Source of the DNA: Arabidopsis thaliana
Lineage: Eukaryota; Streptophyta; Magnoliopsida; Brassicales; Brassicaceae
Reading direction: 5' to 3'
DNA length: 64,000 bases
Assembly (NCBI RefSeq): GCF_000001735.4
Contig: NC_003070.9
Location: 2,914,001 to 2,978,000, forward strand
Positions 34,909 through 45,500 of the stretch are shown piece after piece. Position 1 is the stretch's first letter, and each line of letters begins with the position of its first letter. The notes below the pieces were generated by a model, which worked only from the letters and a program-made list of their open reading frames with translations, searched no databases and was not told the DNA's origin. Both the position numbers and the translations under genes were made by a program.

Positions 34909-35830
34909 GGACAATGTCAAATGTGAATCAGTGTCGGAGAGATATATTGGTCTCCTTTTATGTTCTCTCTAAACTTATGGAGCTTTTGTCCGGATCAACC
35001 TTAGCTTTGGTTTGATTTGTTTTCAAACATTTGATACTTATTTTATGAGGGAACGTCAACCTTAGCTAAGGTTACAGTTTCTAATTCCGTATAATCAAAC
35101 AAGTAAGATTAAAAAGCTGTTCAAATTTATTTCGGTCAGAATATATTTAAAGTCATCCTAATTGAACTTAACAAATTGCTATAAGCCTATAAAGTATAAA
35201 CGATTAGGCAGAATGTGCCCACTGTTTATCTACTAATTAGGTATTAAAGCTATAATAGTACTACATACACGTGCTTGCACGATATGACGACGTTGTATCA
35301 ACCAAAAATTTGTATAAGCCACCTAACATGAGATTAGGTAACACTAGAAATTCGATATGAGCTAAGAATGTCCTCATGTGCCAAATGAAATGACGACATT
35401 AAGACACGTCTATTTCGCTGTTGTCCTATTCAATATTAACTTTTACTTTGGTAAAGCGTGGATATCTCCCTTTGTATACTATTTTTGCAAAATGTCGTTA
35501 AAACAGAATTATTCGTATTTGTATAGCTTATGGTGATTTTAGGTACTTCTATTATGGATAATATTACTTAAACGCTTTCATTTTTAATACAATTGAATTG
35601 ACAGAGATGTTTGAACAAAATGATACCTAACGGATATTAATCAATTTTCAGAATGTTATCAAATAAATGTCAAACAAAAGAAACTACTATCTACTCTAAT
35701 GTATTATAAATTAATAATGTATAACTCGATTAGAGTTATTACCAACCCACCAAAACAGTTTTCTCATCTTACATTTTTTTACCCAAACCAAACACATTAT
35801 CCGGTAAACACAAAATTTGGCACTCATCTT
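34909..35830. other. AT-rich spacer between convergent genes
   Basis: 3'-UTR of the PUA gene on the left and of PP2-B15 on the right, with about 700 bases of AT-rich DNA between. No gene or repeat was recognised. Confidence 0.5.
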
Positions 35831-36842
35831 TTAGTTGGTCCCGGCCCTCACTTTTAGGGGTTTAGGCCTTACTTCAATCCCATCAATGGCAATTCCACCC
35901 TTCAATTGATAACCTTTAACTTCAGTCAGACTCATAACAACCTCCTTGTCGTCATCACCTTCTCCTGATCCTGTCTCGAACTCTCCCAGCTCTATCTCCA
36001 TCCACCCATCGTCTCTCACCTCTGGCTCCCTCCGATGACTTCGGACAACCTCATGCGTCGCCATCCTCTGTTCTCTTTGTCCGTAAAACACACGTTCCAT
36101 TTGTTGTTTCTTGTTATCCAAGCAACTTAGATAAGTTGACTTTATTTTCTTTTCACCATTTCCCACTTTTATCGATGTCTCTGCCGGAACTAGGTCTAGT
36201 CCATAGGCACGTGACGTTACTTTCATAATCAGATAAGCTCCGTAGTTTGTGTTCGGCGATAAAGCTCCGGTTTGGATTTTTCCGATGATTTCTAACCAAT
36301 CTGTCATTATAAGTTGGACTCCTTCGGAAAACCTATAATCAAAATATTGAAACAAAAATTATTGCTTACACTGTTACACCAATGATATGATTAAATTAAT
36401 AACGACCTTGAATCTGATCGTGGGCTCCAAGACCAGTAATGTCTTTGATCGCTCCAAGTTATGGAAAGATCTCTTGACGACAAAATATACGATATTTTCC
36501 CTGAAAGCTTCTCGATCTTGAAAATCTGAAATGAATTTTAACATTAAACCAAGAATTGGTTCACATGCAGAGACAGAGATAAAGATCACAGACCTTTCTG
36601 CCATTATCGATGAGAATTGATTCACAGAGACATCGATAAAGCTCCTTTTTAGAAGAGAAAATTCGGTGAGGATCAGTCGATCTAGAGATGACGTGGCAGT
36701 AATCGGTCGGTAAAAACTTCTCCCACACAAAGTCAGAGTCTCCGGCGACTCGGAAAACTGATGAGACAGCCGCCGACGAGATTGTGTCAGCCGGAGTTGT
36801 AAATGAGAGGATAGTCGCCACGCATGCTTCTGGTAACATCAT
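35831..36842 (-). CDS. PP2-B15: F-box protein with phloem-lectin (PP2) domain
   Basis: Three exons: 36842-36594, 36525-36407, 36332-35831, giving 289 residues. Residues 1-45 are an F-box (LPEACVATILSFTTPADTIS...VFRVAGDSDFVWEKFLP), which would bind a SKP1/ASK protein in an SCF E3 ligase. The rest is the PP2 lectin-like domain (YILSSRDLSITWSDQRHYW, then GKIQTGALSPNTNYGAYLIMK and DGWMEIELGEF). PP2-B proteins are thought to recognise glycans or glycosylated targets; no substrate can be told from sequence. Two ATGs in a row at the start give the same frame. The C-terminal strand (KGYQLKGGIAIDGIEVRPK) is the standard end of the family. Confidence 0.92.
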
Positions 36843-37664
36843 CCTTCTTCAGAATTAAAGTAAAGAGAGAAAGCGAGAGAAGATTATTAATGAAACTATG
36901 GCTCTGTTTTATTTAGTGTTTTTTTTTGTAGAAGAAATACATGACCGATGATGAGTCGTAAATATAAGCGTCCTAGTAGTTACTATTTTGGACCGAAGTG
37001 CACAATCCTGAAATTAATATCATTGCCTTAGTGGAAGACAAAAGGTTCGATGGTTTTTGGTCAAGAAAAAAGGTTTGTTCTCTTGTGTCAAAATAAAGAC
37101 ACAAGAGTTTGTTCCCTGAAAACATAGTTTGTGAATATTTTTGAGGTTTTTGGTTAAGATGATTATGGAAAATATTCAACTTTATTTTTTCCAGTGAAAA
37201 TATCTTTCTTTTTTACGAACTTTGGCAAGAGTTTATTTTAGGCACGTGTGTTTCCACGTGCCATGTACCAAAGTAGGTTTTTGTCCAGTGAAGTGACTCA
37301 AACCCTTATTAGGGATTTATTGTAACTCGGCTGATTAGATTTTTATGTGTTTTGTTATTTCTTGAGAATTCTTTGCGATATCAACATCTTTCATCTTTGA
37401 AGATAAGATCATGATAACTTCACTGACATAAACTCGACTTCATCTCGACAAACAAGCCAAGCTCACCGACCTACTATATTGTAGGACATAATATAATGGA
37501 ATCAAGGAAAACATGTGTATTACTCGAAACTATTTTGTAAAACACTAATAAAACGATGGATAGTAGTCAGTGGATTAAATTCATATACTCTAAATTACAA
37601 GGCAAATACTACAAAAAAAAGATACTTAAAAAATCACAAAACAACAGAAAAGTGAAATTAGTTA
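36843..37664. other. Spacer between PP2-B15 and DMP8
   Basis: Promoter of PP2-B15 at the left and 3' flank of DMP8 at the right. Two CACGTG-type boxes with the shared core occur near 37243 and 37256 (gcacgtgtg, ccacgtgcc). No gene is seen. Confidence 0.45.
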
Positions 37665-38396
37665 TTATGTAGACATGCATCCGACACCGTATCGACTGGT
37701 CGGAAAAACAAGAAACAAAGCACTGCAAACAATTCCGACCATTAACGGAAAACTCTCCATAACTTGATCCATCTCCTTCTCTTTTCCTGGAAACAAACAC
37801 CCTGTGACTCTCCGATCCGAAAACGCGATCGCCATAAAAACCAAAACACTCATCACTGAATGCACAAAGTCATTAACCCTCAACTTATACCTCTCATCCG
37901 TCACCGGAATCTCCTTCTCTGCAATCACATCTCCGCCTCCAAACCCCGGCGAGGGTGGTTTCATGAACACCGCGAGTCCACGTGGAGTCACAAAACCGTA
38001 GTAAATTTTCCCATCGGAGGCTTTGAAACTGTCGGTGAAATGGAAGAAGAAACAAGACATTGCGCAAAGAAGCAAGAGAAGATGAATCATGAGTGTGTTG
38101 ATTCCGTTACAGTCTCCGTCACGGTAGATTGTCGGAAGAACCATTTCGAACATCAAGAGAGTTCCTGTCGGAAGGAAATTGACGAGCATTGATGTCTTCG
38201 AAACCGTTTTTTGAACTCCTTTCGCCACCATGCGACGTTTTCTACCTTTTCCTCCTCCCGCGGCGGCTCCTGCCGGAAGCATAGGCAGTGAAGAGAGAGG
38301 GACAGGTTTGGGCGACCGAGACGATGTTGGTGACGGATTTTGCGTCGTTGTCGTCGTGTAAACTCTGATTCCGACGCTTTCCTCTGTTTTCTCCAT
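37665..38396 (-). CDS. DMP8: DUF679 membrane protein, gamete-fusion factor
   Basis: Single-exon gene of 243 residues. The N-terminal 75 residues are Thr/Ser/Pro-rich and cytosolic. Four hydrophobic helices follow, at about 85-105 (MLVNFLPTGTLLMFEMVLP), 120-140 (LMIHLLLLLCAMSCFFFHF), 185-205 (VHSVMSVLVFMAIAF) and 215-235 (FPLMVGIVCSALFLVFP), with the family signature GDCNGINT before helix 2 and FTDSF after it. From the literature, DMP8 and DMP9 sit in sperm membranes and promote gamete fusion, and their loss gives maternal haploid induction. The open frame extends upstream without ATG, so the start is the first Met (38396). Assignment to DMP8 rather than DMP9 rests on my memory of the locus (AT1G09157). 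Confidence 0.9.
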   Translation of the reverse strand: MEKTEESVGIRVYTTTTTQNPSPTSSRSPKPVPLSSLPMLPAGAAAGGGKGRKRRMVAKGVQKTVSKTSMLVNFLPTGTLLMFEMVLPTIYRDGDCNGINTLMIHLLLLLCAMSCFFFHFTDSFKASDGKIYYGFVTPRGLAVFMKPPSPGFGGGDVIAEKEIPVTDERYKLRVNDFVHSVMSVLVFMAIAFSDRRVTGCLFPGKEKEMDQVMESFPLMVGIVCSALFLVFPTSRYGVGCMST

Positions 38397-39198
38397 TCTC
38401 TCTGTGTTTTGTGACTCAATAGTTTTCGTTTGTTTTGTGAAATGAGAAATGTGTTTTGGATTTTTGTTCGAACTATCTTTAGTACGACGGTTTATCAAAT
38501 TTTTGTTGTTTCCAGAACTGCTACTGCTTCAGACTCATATCTCGGTTTCCATGCAAATATTCACTTATTCAGTCTGTAAAACGAAATAAATAGAAACCAT
38601 ACAACAATTTTATTTTATTTTTGGGTAACCGGTGAAGTGAGAACCAAAGTAAACCGGACATATCGAACCACGTAACCATACAATCACAAACACATTGATT
38701 CTAGATTCAAGATCGCATCATAAAGCATAAACCAAACCGAACAGTAGTAATCCCAAAACCAATCTCATTTCGCATAACCAAAGGCATATATATATAAACC
38801 GAAACAAACTTCAATGAATGAGTGCAATAGGATTGAGTGACAATAACAAAATATGAATTCTACTTACAACTTGGAAACTCTTGTTAGTATATCAGCAATT
38901 TCCCAAACAAAAACACATCTACGAAGGTAAATGGTCAGCATAATGCCAAGAACGCAATCCAGGGAAATCTTAAACAATGGATAAGAATTGGATCTATTGT
39001 CACACACTCTCTCTCTCTCTCTCTACAAACATTTGCATAAACTTCTACTATTACTACTACTTTCCAATCAATACCTGGGAAAAGAACACAAAACCAAGCT
39101 ACTCTTACAGAGCACAAGAGAAGAAGTTAGATAAGAAAATGAGAAACATACAAATTTCTTACCGGATTTTATGATTTTTTTCACGCACGCAAGTGGCT
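38397..39198. other. DMP8 promoter and PP2C 3' flank
   Basis: AT-rich spacer. A short (CT)n microsatellite at about 39004-39025 lies in what is probably the 3'-UTR of the PP2C gene. No gene seen. Confidence 0.5.
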
Positions 39199-41059
39199 TC
39201 AAGTAGTCACTGAACCTTTGCTTGGTCTTTTTCCTTCCATGGCGTCTTTCTTTTTCTTGCATATTGTGCATAGGAAGGGACCTTCCCATCGTTTAGATGC
39301 TGAGGAAATGATGGAACCCCCATTGCTTGATAAATCTTCACTCGGAGATTCATCTATTTGGCATACAGCACATTTTAAGAGCCCAGTTTCCGTATTTGAG
39401 AGAAGATCCTTTCCCAATCTACATTTCAAAACACGAGCAAACAAAGACTGATAGTCAGGATCTGAAGTTTCAGTTACTTAACGGGTTGGATAAGAGTTTG
39501 ACAATATTAACTCATGGCTAGAAGATTACCTATCTGCAAGCACAGCAGAACCTTCTTCAAACAATTCTTCTACAACTCCAACAGCAGAAAGCTTGTTGCC
39601 ATTTTTGTTGTTGGTATCCATATGGTTTTTCCTTGAAAGAAATGAGGTAAATGGGTTCTGTTTCTTCATGGGTGCTGGAGCCAAGGAAAGATGACCAGAT
39701 GGAACTATGTCAACGACTACACAAGTCGTATCATCTTTCAACCCTTTTGTTCGCAATGCTTCCTGGTAAAAACATATGATTCAGAAAAAAGAGGAATCTA
39801 GACCAGAGGAAGAACACAATGAAATCAACGGGGTTGATCACCAACCTTAACAACAAGTTTAGCAGCAAGATCGGCAGATAAACCACGACAAGCTTTGGCA
39901 GCCACATCAGAAGACAGTATATCCCATATACCATCTGAAGCTATGATGAGTCTCCCTCCAGCATCAGGAAGCTGAACGTACAGATAAAAATACTTTTTGA
40001 TCAATGTCAAATATAAGAATTAATGAAAAATGTACCAAGGGAAAGGGAGCTTACTTTCACTTGCTTAACGTGTGGTATAGGGACAATAAATTCTCCCACA
40101 TCCGTATCACCAATGGACCTCGAAAGACATAAACCACCAGGCCAGCATCGTAGTGGGCCGACCTATTGCATTGGCATAATCAAAGCACATTAATATCATT
40201 GAAAATCCAAGGACTTCTTACACATTACAAACCCACCACAGCCAAAACACAATGAAACAGTAACTTAAATTCACTGGAAATGATCATACCTCATTGCCAC
40301 CAAATACATTGAGTCTTCCGACCTCACCTCCACTAGCAGTTATGCGTTCTCTTTCTTCAACATTCTCTTCTAGCCTGTGATCAACAGTCAGTAGAGAAAC
40401 CACACCACCTTGGGTGTCCAATATGCAGCGCGAGTCACCAACAGAAGCAACAGTAATAGTCCAACCATCAATTATAACAAAAGTCACGGTTGTTCCTGAA
40501 GTTTCCCCTGTAAGCACAACAGATCTTATCGGTTAGAGCATGCTTGAAAAACAAGAATAGAAAGCAAAAAGCCTTTAAAAAATAAGCATAAGCTAAGACC
40601 TTTCTGCTGAAATTCAATGTCAGTTTTCACAAAGCCAGCAACTAAAGCCCTAGGAAGAGCTTGAAGCCACTCATCCCTGCTTGCGCCTTGAGGAATTGCA
40701 CTCACCACGTTTTCCAGAAGATGTTCCTTAGTATATATGGCAGCTGAATTACCATTGTGTCCGTCAAATATCTGAAGACAAAACAGAAAAAGGGTAAGCT
40801 ATTCGTCACTAAAACAGAGAATCCTTAAAGGGAAGAATGCCTCAATTACCCCGAAAACTGAAAAAGCCGATGATGGATCACCAGGTACCCTTTCACAGTC
40901 AGTTTTGATCAAAAAGTAGTCCTCTCCTTTCTTAGCGAGAGCTGCTTGACCATACTTGACAAAAGGCTTCTCTACTTTCTCGCTCCTCAGCTCCCTACCA
41001 ATCAGGGTCGCAAGAGGAACGAGCGAATGTTGCGTCCTCGATGCTTTTGACACGCTCAT
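39199..41059 (-). CDS. PP2C-type protein phosphatase
   Basis: Seven coding exons: 41059-40850, 40771-40600, 40507-40290, 40162-40055, 39971-39846, 39762-39530, 39418-39199, giving 428 residues. PP2C metal-binding motifs are present: FDGHNG at 72-77, VGDSRC, SDGIWD at 248-253, and the final KDDTTC near 288. It should remove phosphate from Ser/Thr with Mg or Mn. After the catalytic domain come about 120 residues with an unusual tail: C-x2-C twice (CAVC and CTIC) about 35 residues apart, followed by KKKK and a basic end. For exon 7 only the acceptor after ...aatgtag keeps frame; a nearer-looking acceptor 31 bases upstream (ctatcag) would cause an early stop. No abscisic-acid-receptor-type motif was noted. 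Recalled locus AT1G09160. Confidence 0.92.
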
Positions 41060-42588
41060 TTTAGTCTAGCCTTCAGCATTGGCTGGAACAAATTCTTTGT
41101 TCATCACAGAAAACAAAATTATTTAGTTGCTGCAAACATTTAGGGTTCAATTCTAATAAATAATACTAAGGAACCCTATAACAATCTATCTCCCTAAAAA
41201 TGAGAACAAAATGGTAACCAACTTTACTAAATTTCGATTCTCATCCAAAAATTTGAGGTTTCTACGGAATTACTCAAAGATAAACTCTTTTTGGTTAATG
41301 GAACCAAACAAATAAAAAAATATAGAGAAAATGCAGAGGAAAACCCTAATCTAGAGAATTCTAGAATCTCCAACAATTGGCTATCTTTTGAGATGCAGGA
41401 AAATGTATCGAAAGTAGAATCGAGCAATAGCAAAATCAGTAAAAGAACACTAATTGAGGCTTCTTCGCAGTCAATAAACTCACCAAAATGAAATCGCGAG
41501 TAGTATACACAACAGATCTAGCAGAAAAGATGACTTGTAGATAATGCTAAGGTCGTCGCTGATTCTTCAGGAAAGAATTTCCGAGCCGTCTTCGGTAAGC
41601 GAACGGAAGTCTGAAACCGCGTGAGAGGTTTAAGAAAGGAGAAGAGAAACGAAGTTGCAGAGTGAGAGTTTTCTCAGATTGGGAAGAAACAGCGACGCGG
41701 GGGTTAGAGACAGCTAATTTTATTAAGAAATATGATGAACTTCTCGAAATTACTTAATTGCCCCTCAAAAGTCCCGCTTTAGGTAAGGAATTGTATTAGT
41801 ATAGTTTTAAGTTTAATTATAGAAATCGTATATTCTTAAGTTTGATTATAGAATTAGTATTTTCTGCAAATGATTCGTGCAATATTTGTTTAAAGCATTT
41901 TTGTAATAAAAATAACAAATTTTCTTAAATACTTTCATAACGGACACATTTTTAGGGTAGGAGAATTTTTTTTTATTAACTTCTTTTTTCTTGGTCAAAT
42001 TTTGATTTAACTAAATCTGATTGTGAAAAAAATCCGTATAGTAATATTTCTGTTTGGTTTTTTTTTATAAAAAAAATATCATAATGGACACAGTTTTCGA
42101 TATGTGTTTGACTATTTGGCTAATTTGCTTGTAGCAGTTTTACATCACCATCCATCTAGTCAAACTGCCATCAAAAACTGATTTGGCTCTTATTAACTAA
42201 CTAGTCTAGCTTAACAAAATATCAAACTATAAAATTGCTACATTGACAAATCATATTGTTAAAAAGTACATATAAATCGAGATTATGGAAAGTTTAAAAC
42301 AGAAAATGTATAACTCTTGTGATGAATAAAATACATTAGCTTCGAGAAGTAATACTGTAGTAGAATACAACATCGGCCATAAAAAGAATGGAATATTCAT
42401 TCTAGTAAACGCCACACAAATCAAACAAAACATATTCAACCTATAGTATAGTACAACTACAATCTATCACTCTCATACGTATTCTACTCTTCGTATACGG
42501 CGTCTGTATATATATGACCTCATAATATGAAATATGGGTCCGCCAATAATAATTGTATTCTTAAAATGCTCACAAAATGTTTTCATCA
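41060..42588. other. PP2C promoter and kinesin 3' flank
   Basis: The left 600 bases are the likely PP2C leader (with a probable 5'-UTR intron) and promoter. The rest is very AT-rich, and its right end should carry the kinesin 3'-UTR. No open frame of note. Confidence 0.45.
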
Positions 42589-45500
42589 TTACTTGGGATT
42601 TTGTCTCTTCTTCACAACTACTGTACTGTTGTTATGCCTTGAGGACGTTTGTCCTGGCGAGCTAATAGCCGCCCCAAGCGATAATGTCCTCGTAGGCGTC
42701 GGAATTAGCGAAGGTATCATACTCCTGATCATCAACATTATTACATTAGCTAAAACATTCTATTTTTATAAGAAAATCCAATCATTTATATAGTAAATAA
42801 CTCACCTGGTCTCAGCAGCAACTCTACTTATTTTTGATTGATTCTTCTTTAGTTTAGTTGAAGAACCATTAGAAGCTGGTCTAGGCATATTCACTTGAAC
42901 ATTCAACTGCCACATCAAGTTAGTCTCCGAGCAATCACTTGTTGCGGTTTCATCTGACTCATTTGCTTCTTCTTCGTATGGAATCTTCCTTACCTCTAAT
43001 CCTTTATCTACACTACTATTACACTTATTCTTATCTACACCTCGAGTTGCTTCACGTTTCAAGCTAGACGTTCGCTTCTCAAGCTGTGTATGTGCTCTGT
43101 TTTCAGGTTTGCTACTACGCGTGATTTCGTCCTCGTGTTTATCAACCCATTCACTTCCTGGTATAATAAATTCCATGTCCTCCTCTTTCCCATCTCTCGG
43201 CGGGGTTTTCCATGACGGTGAACCTACTAGTCCTTGTAAGTCAAGGCTAGATGCAGAGTCACTTTGACCCTGCAAGTAATTTCACTACACATCATGAAGT
43301 AATCACTGCAAAACGTATTAACAAGTTTGATTTGTTTTGTTTGGTGAATGAGTTTTCTTGTCCCCTTTACCTCAATGCTGTTGACATCATCAATCTGTGA
43401 TGGCTTATGTTTGGTTTGGACCTGTCTTGTACTGTTTGCTGATTTTGAAAATGAAGACGAAACGCCAAGTGACTTTTTTCTGAGGAGTTTATCAGGAGTA
43501 AGGGGTCTTTGGAGCTGTGTTTGATCTGCCCCGCTCTCCTTTCTCGCTAGCGCAAGTTTCAAACTAGCAATCTGAAAGCAAATAACAAAGGTAACTGATG
43601 ATTTGGACAATGTATTTTGAGAGAATGAATAGTATAATAATGTGAAGAGAAGTATATATGGTGGACCTGTTCTTTGAGTTCTTTAACCTCAGAAGTGTCC
43701 TTATTGACACGAGCAGCACCGAGGTCAACAGTGGCCACCCTCTCTGCAAATTTCAGGGTGCTGAGTGTTTCTCCCAAATCTTCTAGTTCAGGGCTAATGT
43801 GAATAAACATGAGCGTTTTCGCTTGTCCTCCTGCACACACACATACATGCATACATTGTAGAACCATATGTTATACTTCAAATGGAAACCGTTTTAGCAA
43901 TTGGAAGTTGGAGTTGCATTATTGTTATACGTGACTAGATTCAGTAACACTTGAGTATTGCTGGTTACCTAAAGCGTCTTGGAGCAGTTGGGTGAGTTTA
44001 CTATTGCGATAAGGAATGTGGTTGTTTTTCTGAGAGAGAGATGCAATCACGTCTCCTAGAGCAGAGAGAGACTTGTTGATGTGTTGTGCCTCTTTTAACC
44101 TATCACCAGTGACCTCAGACTTGTCGATCCTTTCGCTTCCCGCAAGATCAACCAAATGCATTGAACCCCTTAGAGTAACTCCTGATGTTAGATCTTTTCC
44201 TTGGACGTGTACTGTGAGACAGCTGCAAGTATAAACAATAAAACATGTAAGTGACTATTATAACACGAACTGAGGAAGAGTGAGCGCTTGTTCTTATAAA
44301 CAATAAAACATGTAATCTTCACTCTTATGCTCTATGTTTCTCATTTCTCTTTTAATTTTCAGTATATACCAAATTCCTTCAAGTCCAAGTTCTTTTCTAT
44401 TTCACACAATGACACTAGAAGTGTATGTTTAAAGACAATGAGATAATAACTTTCAATTTTATAAAAACATTAAAAATGAAAACCTGTGAGAGCGACTGCT
44501 GCGGTCATTCATGGCTGTGGCGCTGACCGCACGGTTCTTTTGACCAATATTCATCAAATGAATGACGTCTGAAGTTGTGGAGACTGGAACCAGTGTCGCC
44601 TCTGGTACGTTGATTCCATCTTGTGTACTGTTTCGAATCTCTAATGTGTTCACAAGTCAAGGAAAGTAGGTTACAATGATCATATGCAAGAAGCATTGGG
44701 ACTTACTAAAACTAAAGAGACACAAGTCTTGAAAAAGGATATCTGCTGGTTTGGCCATTAGTGGCAAGAAGATCTCGAACTTGCTCGTTGTAAATTTCAA
44801 GCATTTGAACTGAAATGTTATATGAAAAGGTTTCTTTTCTCACACTTGACAAATGAAAGAGATCACTCAATGCTCTGTAGTTTACTCCTAAGGTCTCGTC
44901 CGTGAGCTCATTAGGTCCCATCTGATTACCATAGTAAAATTACAAATGTAGATAAGGTGAAGTCTTTCAGAAAATTCAATATTCCACAATAAGGTAAAGT
45001 CTTTGAGAAAAGTACCATGGTGAAAGTTTTTCCGGATCCTGTTTGGCCGTATGCAAATATGCATACATTATAGCCATCAAGAACAGACCGGATCAGAGGT
45101 TGAGTGTCTGCAAACACCGCCTCTACATATAGAAAGTTAAACGTTTCTGTAAGAGGCGACATAAAATAACTAAAAACCAATAGTTTTCAAGGAAGATCAT
45201 ATATAGATACATATTGATCATGATGTCTATACAAAATTTATATGCATCTTGATCATATGTAAAAATGAAAGAATGATAAATAAATTTCAGAAATTGAATC
45301 ACCTTGAGATGCTGAAGGGCCAAACACTTTGTTGAAGGTGAATGTTTTTTGACCTTCTTTTCCATACTTTGAAGGGGTTGCAATTGATAGAGTTGAATCC
45401 TCCAAGTGATCCACAGTAGTTAAGACACTTTTCTGTCCAGGTAAGAATGGCCTCACTCGACAGTAAACTCTTATGCTTCCTGTTATACATTCGTTAGACT

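Noticed and set aside
39420-39450. Earlier acceptor for the last PP2C exon (ctatcag)
   Set aside because: Its use after exon 6 shifts frame and stops quickly; the acceptor 31 bases on keeps frame and gives the expected 428 residues. Kept only as a possible splice variant.
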